Shown one piece after another: positions 1-5,898 of a stretch of DNA of 6,073 bases. Source of the stretch: Bacteroidales bacterium UBA4318 (GTDB taxonomy: Bacteria; Bacteroidota; Bacteroidia; Bacteroidales; UBA932); contig DGUE01000159.1 in the NCBI GenBank assembly GCA_002393895.1, positions 1 through 6,073 on the forward strand, written 5' to 3'. The notes under the pieces are model-generated. The model did not search any database. It was not told the DNA's origin and was given only the letters and a program-made list of their open reading frames with translations. The position numbers and the translations under genes are program-made. Positions within the stretch are counted from its first letter, which is position 1, and each line of letters starts with the position of its first letter.

Positions 1-2961
1 TGCTTCAGCTCCGGCCGTGCACTCCTTACCTATGCATTCTTCTTCAAGTATCTGCTCGACAACAACATCGACAAGGATATCGACAAGATGGATGCAAGTA
101 TCGTTATCCGTTCCGAGCTCTTCGGAATCGACACCGCCAACAACGACAAGGACATCCAGCTCAAGACCGAAGGTCTTGAATTCGACTGCGGCGAAGGCGC
201 CAAGGAAGCCAACTTCCAGTCAAAGGCTGCATGGACTGCTACTCCTTCTGCAGACTGGATTACCGTAGAACCCGCTTCCGGTGATGCAGGTGCTATTACC
301 ATCAGCGTAAAGGTTGCCGAAAACAAGGGCGAAGCCCGTGAAGGATCTGTCGTCATCAAGGGCGGCAACGTCACCGAAGGCCTCGAGATTGCAGTCAAGC
401 AGGCTGAATACACCGCCGCCAACACTGCTACCATCAAGGAGTTTGCAGAGGAATACGTAAAACTCCTCGACATCTGGCAGAATACCACTGGTAGCATCGA
501 CCAGATGAAGGGTGAGAACTATGAAGGCGGAAGCAACATCGTAGAGAATGCCCACTACATTCCTATGGCAACCACCGTCACCCTCGGCAACAAGACCTAC
601 ACCACCGCCGATATGCTCGAGCTTGCTCTCCGCAGCTATCTGCTCGTCCGCGGTTATGACGGTCTGGATGACAACAAGGCCCATATCGGTGCCGGAACCA
701 TTCCTGCCCTCACCGACGGCGCAAAGACTATGAGCGAGACCGTCGTTCCTGTTACCCACGCGTACAAATGGGGTTCGATGCCTTACAATGAGACCGGTAC
801 CTACAATCCTTCAACCGGTGCATCTTCCGGCAACGGCGGACACCTGTTCAAGTGGGTCGACGGCAAGGAGGTCCACTGCGTAGTAGATCCTCTGCTGCTC
901 GACAACTGGGCAATGCGCGCACTTAACTGGCCTCTCGATCCCAACAAGGGTGATGGCGATATCAGCAACCTCTGCGGCTATCCCCGCGATCCTTTCAACA
1001 ACTACTATGGCGCATTCAGCTCGATGCGTGCTCTCATCACCTACGGATTCTTCTTCAAGTATATGCTCGACAACAAGCTCGACAAGGCTGACGGCCTTGG
1101 CGCAGATGTGGTCATCCGTTCCGAACTCTTCGGCGACGAAGGCTATGTCGAGCCTGCAAAGCCCACCATCAAGGACTTCGCAACCGAGTTCGTGAAGATT
1201 CTCGACGTATGGCAAGCCAATGTCGGTGATGTGAAGATGCATTCTTCCGTGGATGCGACACCTAATGCTCACTACATTCCCGAAGGCACCACCATCAAGG
1301 TTGGTGACAAGACCTACAACACTGCCGACATGTTCGAGACAGCTGCGCGAAGCTACCTTCTTGTCCGCGGCTACAACGGCCTTGACACCGAGAACTTTGG
1401 TGCTGGAAAGATTGCTGCTCTCGACGGTGGTGCAAAGGCTATGAGCGAGACCGATGTTCCTGAGACTCACGGATATTCCTGGGGCGAAGCTCCCTGCAAT
1501 GAGACTGGCTCATATGATATCGCTACAGGACAGGGTTCCGGCAACAACGGCCACCTGATCAAGATTGTTGATGGCAAGGCTATTCACAGCCAGGTAGATG
1601 TCACCATCCTGGACAACCAGGTCATGCGTGCACTCAACTATGCACATGGCAAGGATATCTCCAACATGTGCACCTATCCTCGTGATCCTATCAAGAACTA
1701 TGCAGGCAGCTTCAGCTCCATGCGTGCTCTGATCACCTATGCATTCTTCTTTAAGTACATGCTCGACAATAACCTCGAGAAGGCTGATGGCATTGGCGCA
1801 GATGTGGTTATCCGTTCCGAACTCTTCGGCGACGAGGGCAGTGCTGAACCTGCAAAGTCCACCATCAAGGACTTCGCAACTGAGTTTGTGAAGATTCTCG
1901 ACGTATGGCAAGCCAATGTCGGTGATGTGAAGATGCATTCTTCCGTGGATGCGACACCTAATGCTCACTACATTCCCGAAGGCACCACCATCAAGGTTGG
2001 TGAGAAGACCTACAACACTGCCGACATGTTCGAAACTGCTGCCCGCAGCTACCTCCTCCTCCGCGGTTACGACGGACTTAATACCGAGAAGTATGGCAAT
2101 AAGTCTATACCTGCTCTTGCAGACGGTGCCAAGAAGATGAGTGAGACCGATGTTCCTGAGACTCACGGATATTCCTGGGGCGAAGCTCCCTGCAATGAGA
2201 CTGGCTCATATGATATCGCTACAGGACAGGGTTCCGGCAACAACGGCCACCTGATCAAGATTGTTGATGGCAAGGCTATTCACAGCCAGGTAGATGTCAC
2301 CATCCTGGACAACCAGGTCATGCGTGCACTCAACTATGCACATGGCAAGAATATTTCCAACATGTGTACATATCCTCGTGCAGATCACAACATTACCAAC
2401 TATGCAGGCAGCTTCAGCTCGATGCGTGCACTGATCACCTATGCATTCTTCTTCAAGTATATGCTTGACAACAAGCTCGAAAAGGCTGATGAAATTACTG
2501 CAGACGTGGTCATCCGTTCCGAGCTTTTCGGTGATGAGAATCCATTCGCATCCAACGTTGCTTACAAGAAGGGTTCGAGCTGCTATGATGATGGCCTTGC
2601 AACAGTAAACGGTTATGCTTTTACTCCAACTCTTAAGCTCGGAACATCCAGCAAATTCGGTGATGTGACTGTTACACTGCCTGCCGGAACCAAGGCTGTA
2701 AACTTTTATGCTGTCGGCTGGAAGAATCAGCCTGCATCATTGAAAGCTACTGCCGGAAGCAATGCATTCACTTTCGAACTCAAGGCTAACGACGGCGCAA
2801 CCGGAAACGCTCCGTATACTATTACTGTAACTGATGAGAATAAGTATACGCTGGATCTTGGTGCGGCTTTGCCGGCCGACGTTGATGTTAAAGTGGAGAC
2901 TTATGAGGGTGCAAATACCAATAAGAGGGCTATAATTTTTGGTGTCCAACCCGTTAAGTAG
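1..2961 (+). CDS. Large repeat-containing surface protein with BACON domain and pseudomurein-binding-like repeats (5' end outside window)
   Basis: Frame 1 is open from base 1 to TAG at 2959-2961 (986 visible residues). The ATG at 88 is internal: the codons before it encode a segment (TYAFFFKYLLDNN, then VIRSELFG) that matches the end of the later repeat units, so the true start lies upstream. Order seen: tail of unit 0 (1-126), BACON domain (about 151-408), units 1-3 (430-1140, 1165-1836, 1861-2538), and a beta-rich C-terminal domain (2539-2958). Each unit has a helix, a YIP..T..VG.KTY.TADM strand-helix segment that resembles the pseudomurein-binding repeat (PMBR), a conserved MSET..P.TH.Y.WG..P.NETG block, and a closing TY.FFFKYMLDN...VIRSELFG segment. 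BACON domains occur in secreted Bacteroidetes proteins and are thought to bind carbohydrate or mucin. I infer an extracellular binding or adhesin-like protein; I see no catalytic motif. The signal peptide is not in the window. The upstream neighbours are unknown; the next gene starts 67 bases on and carries a similar module. Surface location and PMBR likeness are moderately supported; the ligand is unknown. Confidence 0.85.
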   Translation, partial: CFSSGRALLTYAFFFKYLLDNNIDKDIDKMDASIVIRSELFGIDTANNDKDIQLKTEGLEFDCGEGAKEANFQSKAAWTATPSADWITVEPASGDAGAITISVKVAENKGEAREGSVVIKGGNVTEGLEIAVKQAEYTAANTATIKEFAEEYVKLLDIWQNTTGSIDQMKGENYEGGSNIVENAHYIPMATTVTLGNKTYTTADMLELALRSYLLVRGYDGLDDNKAHIGAGTIPALTDGAKTMSETVVPVTHAYKWGSMPYNETGTYNPSTGASSGNGGHLFKWVDGKEVHCVVDPLLLDNWAMRALNWPLDPNKGDGDISNLCGYPRDPFNNYYGAFSSMRALITYGFFFKYMLDNKLDKADGLGADVVIRSELFGDEGYVEPAKPTIKDFATEFVKILDVWQANVGDVKMHSSVDATPNAHYIPEGTTIKVGDKTYNTADMFETAARSYLLVRGYNGLDTENFGAGKIAALDGGAKAMSETDVPETHGYSWGEAPCNETGSYDIATGQGSGNNGHLIKIVDGKAIHSQVDVTILDNQVMRALNYAHGKDISNMCTYPRDPIKNYAGSFSSMRALITYAFFFKYMLDNNLEKADGIGADVVIRSELFGDEGSAEPAKSTIKDFATEFVKILDVWQANVGDVKMHSSVDATPNAHYIPEGTTIKVGEKTYNTADMFETAARSYLLLRGYDGLNTEKYGNKSIPALADGAKKMSETDVPETHGYSWGEAPCNETGSYDIATGQGSGNNGHLIKIVDGKAIHSQVDVTILDNQVMRALNYAHGKNISNMCTYPRADHNITNYAGSFSSMRALITYAFFFKYMLDNKLEKADEITADVVIRSELFGDENPFASNVAYKKGSSCYDDGLATVNGYAFTPTLKLGTSSKFGDVTVTLPAGTKAVNFYAVGWKNQPASLKATAGSNAFTFELKANDGATGNAPYTITVTDENKYTLDLGAALPADVDVKVETYEGANTNKRAIIFGVQPVK
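151..408 (+). other. BACON domain (within the surface protein)
   Basis: About 86 residues with the features of the Bacteroidetes-associated BACON fold: a Trp-rich start (AAWTATPSADWITVEPASG), G-A-G-A-I-T-I-S-V-V style strands, an R.G.VVIKGG strand and a closing IAVKQAE strand. WI.V.P.SG followed by ..V.Q is the usual family signature. BACON modules are normally N-terminal; here the domain sits between repeat unit 0 and unit 1, interrupting the array. Confidence 0.85.
430..1140 (+). repeat. Protein repeat unit 1 (237 residues), PMBR-like
   Basis: The unit begins TIKEFAEEYVKLLD and ends VIRSELFGDE. It is the most divergent of the three complete units, and longer because of insertions near the start (around GENYEGGSN) and in the middle (WPLDPNKGDGD). 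It keeps the YIP....VTLGNKTYTTADM segment, the MSETVVP.TH block and the FFFKYMLDNKL closing helix. Cysteines in VHCVV and LCGYP differ in position from those of units 2 and 3. An 8-residue linker (GYVEPAKP) joins it to unit 2. Confidence 0.85.
1165..1836 (+). repeat. Protein repeat unit 2 (224 residues), PMBR-like
   Basis: The unit starts TIKDFATEFVKILDVW and ends VIRSELFGDE. At DNA level 1192-1307 is identical to 1888-2003 in unit 3, and 1447-1653 is identical to 2143-2349, both at an offset of exactly 696 bases. The segment between these blocks (NFGAGKIAALDGG) differs clearly. The unit carries one Cys in APCNETGSY and one in NMCTYPR, possibly a disulfide pair. An 8-residue linker (GSAEPAKS) leads to unit 3. 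Confidence 0.9.
1861..2538 (+). repeat. Protein repeat unit 3 (226 residues), PMBR-like
   Basis: This is the last complete unit, a near copy of unit 2 in two blocks (1888-2003 and 2143-2349) with divergent DNA between and after them. It has a two-residue insertion after the CTYPR motif (ADHN in place of DP). It ends VIRSELFGDEN and runs straight into the C-terminal domain. Confidence 0.9.
2539..2958 (+). other. C-terminal beta-rich domain of the surface protein
   Basis: About 140 residues without similarity to the repeat units. Alternating short hydrophobic strands (VTVTLPAG, FYAVGW, FTFELKAND, YTITVTDE, VDVKVETYE) end in RAIIFGVQPVK, which suggests a beta-sandwich. Terminal domains of this general type (FYA.GW near the middle, ...FGVQ at the end) occur on Bacteroidetes surface proteins, but I cannot name the family. 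It lacks the pattern I would expect of a type IX secretion sorting domain. An accessory or cell-attachment role is a guess. Confidence 0.5.
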
Positions 2962-2978
2962 TTTCGACCCGTTTCTGA

Positions 2979-3004
2979 CCGTGGGGGCCTGACCGCCCCC
3001 GCGG
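2979..3004. terminator. Strong GC hairpin after the surface protein gene
   Basis: An inverted repeat of 10 bases (CCGTGGGGGC with GCCCCCGCGG, one T-G wobble) encloses the 6-base loop CTGACC. It lies 17 bases after the stop of the repeat protein and 24 bases before the next start. Only a short pyrimidine-rich TTCCC follows, so it lacks a good U-tract. It may act as a terminator, a partial read-through attenuator or an mRNA-stabilising stem. The hairpin is plain in the sequence; its role is inferred. Confidence 0.5.
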
Positions 3005-3028
3005 TTCCCATCTATAAATAAAACTGCT

Positions 3029-4114
3029 ATGAGAAAAGTCCTGTTTTTCATTCTGGCAGGAAGCCTGTTCCTGGCTGCTTGCGCATGCAATAAAACCAAT
3101 TCCGATGAACCCGAAGATGTGGTGAAGGAGTTTACCGCCACTCAGTTCAACGGATTCTTCGTAGACGGCCTTGCAGGTGCCTACGAGACTTTCGTGGAGA
3201 AGGATGCCCTGCCCATGTCCATCAATGTGGACGGCATCTCCTACGGCCGTGGACAGTACCTGGCTGTAGCCTGCCTTCTGCTCAAAAGTATTCAGGAGAA
3301 CCCCGAGCATTGGGAAGAGGAAGAAGTGGAAGTGCCTCTGAGGATGTCTTCCAACTCCACCCTTGCAAACAATACATTCGAGCAGGACAGTGTCTCCCTG
3401 GAGGCTCTCACTTGGGTGGCCGAGAAGGCTTATGCCTATGGCGAGAGTCATAGCGCCCTGCCCAACTATGTTTCCTTCGGCACCATCACCGTTCCCAGCC
3501 GCGGAGCCGACAGCACCTTTACCTACACCTACGACACTCCTTTCAAGGATGGGGTCAAATACATAGGCAATATCATCTGGGCCGATTACGGCGCTGCGCT
3601 CCTTCGCGCATTCCATTATTATAAGCACAATTCCGTCCTGCCCGAAAAGGTATGCACCTGGGGTTCGGATTATCTTCGCAAGGTGAACTACTGCGACACA
3701 GAAGCCCCCGAGGTGCTGGCTGCCCGTGATGCCGCACTCTCCAAGCTGCCCGAGGGTGCAACTCAGATCCAGAAGGTTAAGGCCCTCTTCGAATACGCAC
3801 GTGATGAATGGGAATGGGAAGATTACGCCAATACTTCCAAGGGCGCAGTAAAGACCATCAAGGCCAAGGCCGGCAATTGCTGCGACCTCACCCACGCCAC
3901 CCTTGCGATGTGCCGCGCCGCTGGCATCCCTGCCCGTTACCTGCATGGTCAGTGCTATTACTCATCCGGCGTCATAGGCCATGTGATTCCCGAGATCTGG
4001 GACGGCCACCGCTGGTGGATATGCGATCCTTCCAACAACTCGGCCACCATGGGTCATCCTACCTGGAAAGGAATGAACAAATTCAACGGCCGTTACAAGG
4101 AACTTCCTTTCTAA
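3029..4114 (+). CDS. Lipoprotein, PMBR-like repeats plus transglutaminase-fold cysteine peptidase (pseudomurein endoisopeptidase-like)
   Basis: The 361-residue product starts with a lipoprotein signal peptide (MRKVLFFILA...) and lipobox LAAC with Cys18. Residues about 44-88 (AYETFVEKDALP, NVDGISYGRGQYLAVA) and 122-155 (AYAYGESHSALPNYVSFGTI) resemble pseudomurein-binding repeats: helix, LP, short strand, then helix in the first copy. A possible third partial copy is at 187-218 (LLRAFHYYKHNSVLPEKV). Residues about 245-345 form a transglutaminase-like core: GNCCDLTHA gives nucleophile Cys284, AGIPARYLHG is the usual following strand, GHVIPEIWDG gives His318 and ICDPSNN gives Asp333. As I recall, KAGNCCD...RAAGIPARY is close to the C71 pseudomurein endoisopeptidases PeiW/PeiP, which also combine PMBRs with this domain and cut the Ala-Lys isopeptide bond. 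I infer a surface-anchored peptidase; other peptide cross-links are possible substrates. The start is supported by the signal peptide and an A-rich leader (ATAAATAAAA) typical of Bacteroidetes. The next gene follows after 12 bases, probably in one operon. Confidence 0.8.
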   Translation: MRKVLFFILAGSLFLAACACNKTNSDEPEDVVKEFTATQFNGFFVDGLAGAYETFVEKDALPMSINVDGISYGRGQYLAVACLLLKSIQENPEHWEEEEVEVPLRMSSNSTLANNTFEQDSVSLEALTWVAEKAYAYGESHSALPNYVSFGTITVPSRGADSTFTYTYDTPFKDGVKYIGNIIWADYGAALLRAFHYYKHNSVLPEKVCTWGSDYLRKVNYCDTEAPEVLAARDAALSKLPEGATQIQKVKALFEYARDEWEWEDYANTSKGAVKTIKAKAGNCCDLTHATLAMCRAAGIPARYLHGQCYYSSGVIGHVIPEIWDGHRWWICDPSNNSATMGHPTWKGMNKFNGRYKELPF

Positions 4115-4126
4115 AATACAGTTTAT

Positions 4127-4999
4127 ATGAAAAAGATATTTATCGCACTCCTGTTTGCCGCTGCCCTTGTTTCCTGCAAGAAGGCAGAAAACACCAATGC
4201 CATCTGGCTCTGGTCCAAGTTTATGAACGAGGTCAGCCTCGATGATCTCCATGCCAAGGCGATTGACAACATCATCCTTCACGAGGTGGCCTTCGAGCGC
4301 CACGGAGTGGACTCCACCCTCGCTTTCATCCACGATGCCCAGAGCAAGGGAATGAAAGTGCATATCTGGTTCCAGGCCTTCTACAAGGACGGAAAGTGGA
4401 TCAATCCCGTAGATGATTCGCTCAACCGCTACAAGCAGGAATACTTCGACGAGGTTATCGAGCGCGCCATCCAATACGTGAAGTACGGTGTAGATGGCAT
4501 CCATCTGGATTATATCCGCTTCGGCGGCACCGCCCACAAGCACAATCCTTCCGAGGAAATCACCGCTACCGGCTGCGTGACAGAGTTCTGCAAGCAGATA
4601 AGCCAGGCCACCAAGGCCGTTAATCCCAAGATCGTGCTCTCTGCAGCCCTGATGCCCGAGCCGGACAGCGAGTATTACTATGGCCAGGATCCCGCCCAGA
4701 TGGGGCAGTACATCGACATCCTCATGCCCATGATCTACTTCCACTGCGACTCCTACCGCAAGGGCGGCAGGCCCTGGGCCAAGATGGTGGCCGACCACTT
4801 TGCAACCAAGGGCGCTCCCGCCAAGGTATGGGCCGGTCTCACCACCTACGAAGATACTGAAACAGAGCATGTTGTGCCTATGAATGCCGAGAAGATCCTT
4901 GCCGACTGCCGCATGTTCACAGACTCCACCAAAGCCGAAGGCGTTGTGCTCTTCCGCTATGGTCTCGGAGAACTGCCGGATTTGAACCAGTTGAAGTAG
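4127..4999 (+). CDS. Lipoprotein, putative TIM-barrel glycoside hydrolase (GHL type)
   Basis: The 290-residue product has a signal peptide (MKKIFIALLFAAAL) and lipobox LVSC with Cys17, so it is predicted to be a lipoprotein. The rest is a single compact barrel-like domain: AIWLWS (25-30) as first strand, VHIWFQAFY (78-86), GVDGIHLDYIRFGG (111-124), VLSAALMPEPD (150-160), DILMPMIYF (187-195), VWAGLTTY (214-221) and GVVLFRYGLG (262-271). VDGIHLDYIR.. is typical of the uncharacterised glycosyl-hydrolase-like families (GHL10/PF02638 and the related DUF4015/PF13200). Asp118 and Glu158 are candidate active-site acids. Similar AIW.W.., H.W.Q.FY and W.GL.TY motifs are, as I recall, found in methanogen cell-surface proteins; this needs a search. 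It starts 12 bases after the peptidase gene, so the two are probably co-transcribed and may attack peptide and glycan parts of one polymer. The substrate is unknown, and a non-catalytic carbohydrate-binding role is not excluded. Confidence 0.78.
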   Translation: MKKIFIALLFAAALVSCKKAENTNAIWLWSKFMNEVSLDDLHAKAIDNIILHEVAFERHGVDSTLAFIHDAQSKGMKVHIWFQAFYKDGKWINPVDDSLNRYKQEYFDEVIERAIQYVKYGVDGIHLDYIRFGGTAHKHNPSEEITATGCVTEFCKQISQATKAVNPKIVLSAALMPEPDSEYYYGQDPAQMGQYIDILMPMIYFHCDSYRKGGRPWAKMVADHFATKGAPAKVWAGLTTYEDTETEHVVPMNAEKILADCRMFTDSTKAEGVVLFRYGLGELPDLNQLK

Positions 5000-5047
5000 A
5001 TTCTTTCGCTTCGCTCAGAATGACAGTATGACAGAATGACAGTGTTA
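5000..5047. repeat. Dispersed 'CHSERSE'-type intergenic repeat with short tandem copy
   Basis: The intergenic DNA reads TTCTTTCGCTTCGCTCAGAA followed by TGACAG. On the other strand this is TGTCATTCTGAGCGAAGCG..., which in one frame spells CHSERSE-like peptide and in another VILSEAKE. It is a widely scattered intergenic repeat in many bacterial genomes and often creates false ORFs. TTCT and AGAA at the ends form a short dyad. A 16-base tandem repeat follows: 5016-5031 and 5032-5047 share the first 12 bases (CAGAATGACAGT). It fills the whole gap between the GH-like gene and the kinase. Recognition of the family is from memory; the tandem repeat is directly visible. Confidence 0.7.
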
Positions 5048-5895
5048 TGATACTGATAGCAGACAGTGGGGCTACGAAGACCGAGTGGGGGTGCGTGTCG
5101 CGTGACGGCAGCACCCGCATCGGCTTTTACAGCCAGGGGTATAACCCCAATTATATTACAGGGACACAGATAGTTGCGGACATCCGCGCCAATCTTCCGG
5201 CGGAGCTCGACCCTTCGCTGGTGGAGGAGATTTACTTCTACGGAGCCGGAGTGACCGAACTCCAGTATCCTTTCATGGAGAAGACCCTCCGCGAGGTGTT
5301 CACCAAAGCGGGTAGGGTTTTCATCGCGATGGATACCCTGGCATCGTGCCGTGCGCTTCTGCAGGCGGAGCCAGGCTTTGCCGCAATCCTCGGCACAGGA
5401 GCGAATTCCTGCCTGTACGATGGCTGCAACGAGGGTCTTAACGTAGACAGCTGCGGATTCATCCTCGGAGACGAAGGCTCCGGCGGCAACCTCGGTAAGC
5501 GCATGATCACTGATTACATCCGCCGCAACATGCCTGCAAAGGTATACGAGTTGGTAGGCCGCGAACTCGGCCGCAACAACGACGAACTCTTGGACGTTAT
5601 CTATACCAAACCTTTCCCCAACCGCTTTTGCGCCCAGTATGCAAAATTCATCAACGAGCATCTGGACTTCGATCCGTATTTCCCGAACCTGGTGACGGAT
5701 GCCTTCCGTCAGTTCTTCCTTTTGATAGTCACGCATTATCCTGATTATCAGAAGTATACCTTCAACGCCGTGGGTTCTGTGGCTTACTACTTCAAGCCCC
5801 TCCTTCAGCCGGTGGTCGAGGAATTCGGAATGAAGATGGGAACCATCCTCAAGGCCCCCATGGAAGGGCTCATCAAATATCACCTGAATCATTAG
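5047..5895 (+). CDS. BadF/BadG-family ATPase, probable N-acetylamino-sugar kinase (GlcNAc kinase-like)
   Basis: The 282-residue cytoplasmic protein has the ASKHA sugar kinase motifs of the BadF/BadG/BcrA/BcrD group: phosphate-1 DSGATKTEW (6-14), YGAGVT (65-70), AMDTLASCRALL with Asp96 (94-105), phosphate-2 ILGTGANS (114-121), the GlcNAc-kinase-like GFILGDEGSGGNLG (137-150) and an adenosine-type FNAVGSVAYYF (239-249). Length suits the short Bacteroidetes members of the family. The likely reaction is ATP-dependent phosphorylation of N-acetylglucosamine or N-acetylmuramic acid at O6; the sequence alone does not separate these. The start MILIADSGATKT is fixed by the motif lying at the N-terminus. 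There is no Shine-Dalgarno sequence and the intergenic repeat abuts the start codon. The permease gene follows after 3 bases, so the pair probably forms an uptake-and-phosphorylation unit. MurNAc recycling, as for MurK in other Bacteroidetes, is an alternative to GlcNAc use. Confidence 0.82.
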   Translation: MILIADSGATKTEWGCVSRDGSTRIGFYSQGYNPNYITGTQIVADIRANLPAELDPSLVEEIYFYGAGVTELQYPFMEKTLREVFTKAGRVFIAMDTLASCRALLQAEPGFAAILGTGANSCLYDGCNEGLNVDSCGFILGDEGSGGNLGKRMITDYIRRNMPAKVYELVGRELGRNNDELLDVIYTKPFPNRFCAQYAKFINEHLDFDPYFPNLVTDAFRQFFLLIVTHYPDYQKYTFNAVGSVAYYFKPLLQPVVEEFGMKMGTILKAPMEGLIKYHLNH

Positions 5896-5898
5896 ACT

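Noticed and set aside
88..90. ATG at 88 as the start of the repeat protein
   Set aside because: The frame is open back to base 1, and those codons match the end of the repeat units, so the start lies outside the window.
826..906. GHLFKWVDGK...VDP in repeat unit 1 resembling the His-Asp part (GHV...DG...CDP) of the peptidase
   Set aside because: No Cys-nucleophile helix precedes it in any unit and the second Asp context is lost in units 2 and 3 (VDVTILD), so I treat it as chance or at most a remote relic.
2931..2942. TATAATTTTTGG as a promoter for the lipoprotein genes
   Set aside because: It does not fit the Bacteroidetes -7 element (TAnnTTTG) exactly, has no TTTG at about -33, and lies within the coding end of the previous gene.
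2954..3946. Long minus-strand reading frame opposite the lipoprotein peptidase
   Set aside because: No recognisable domain or signal; the + strand has a lipobox, repeats and a catalytic triad. Long antisense frames are expected with this codon bias.
5016..5047. Short direct repeats as the start of a CRISPR array
   Set aside because: Only two 12-base copies with 4-base spacing; no spacers or cas genes. They belong to the dispersed intergenic repeat.
4957..5892. Long minus-strand reading frame of 311 codons opposite the kinase
   Set aside because: It is the antisense shadow of a gene with clear kinase motifs, and it crosses the intergenic CHSERSE repeat, a well-known source of false ORFs.
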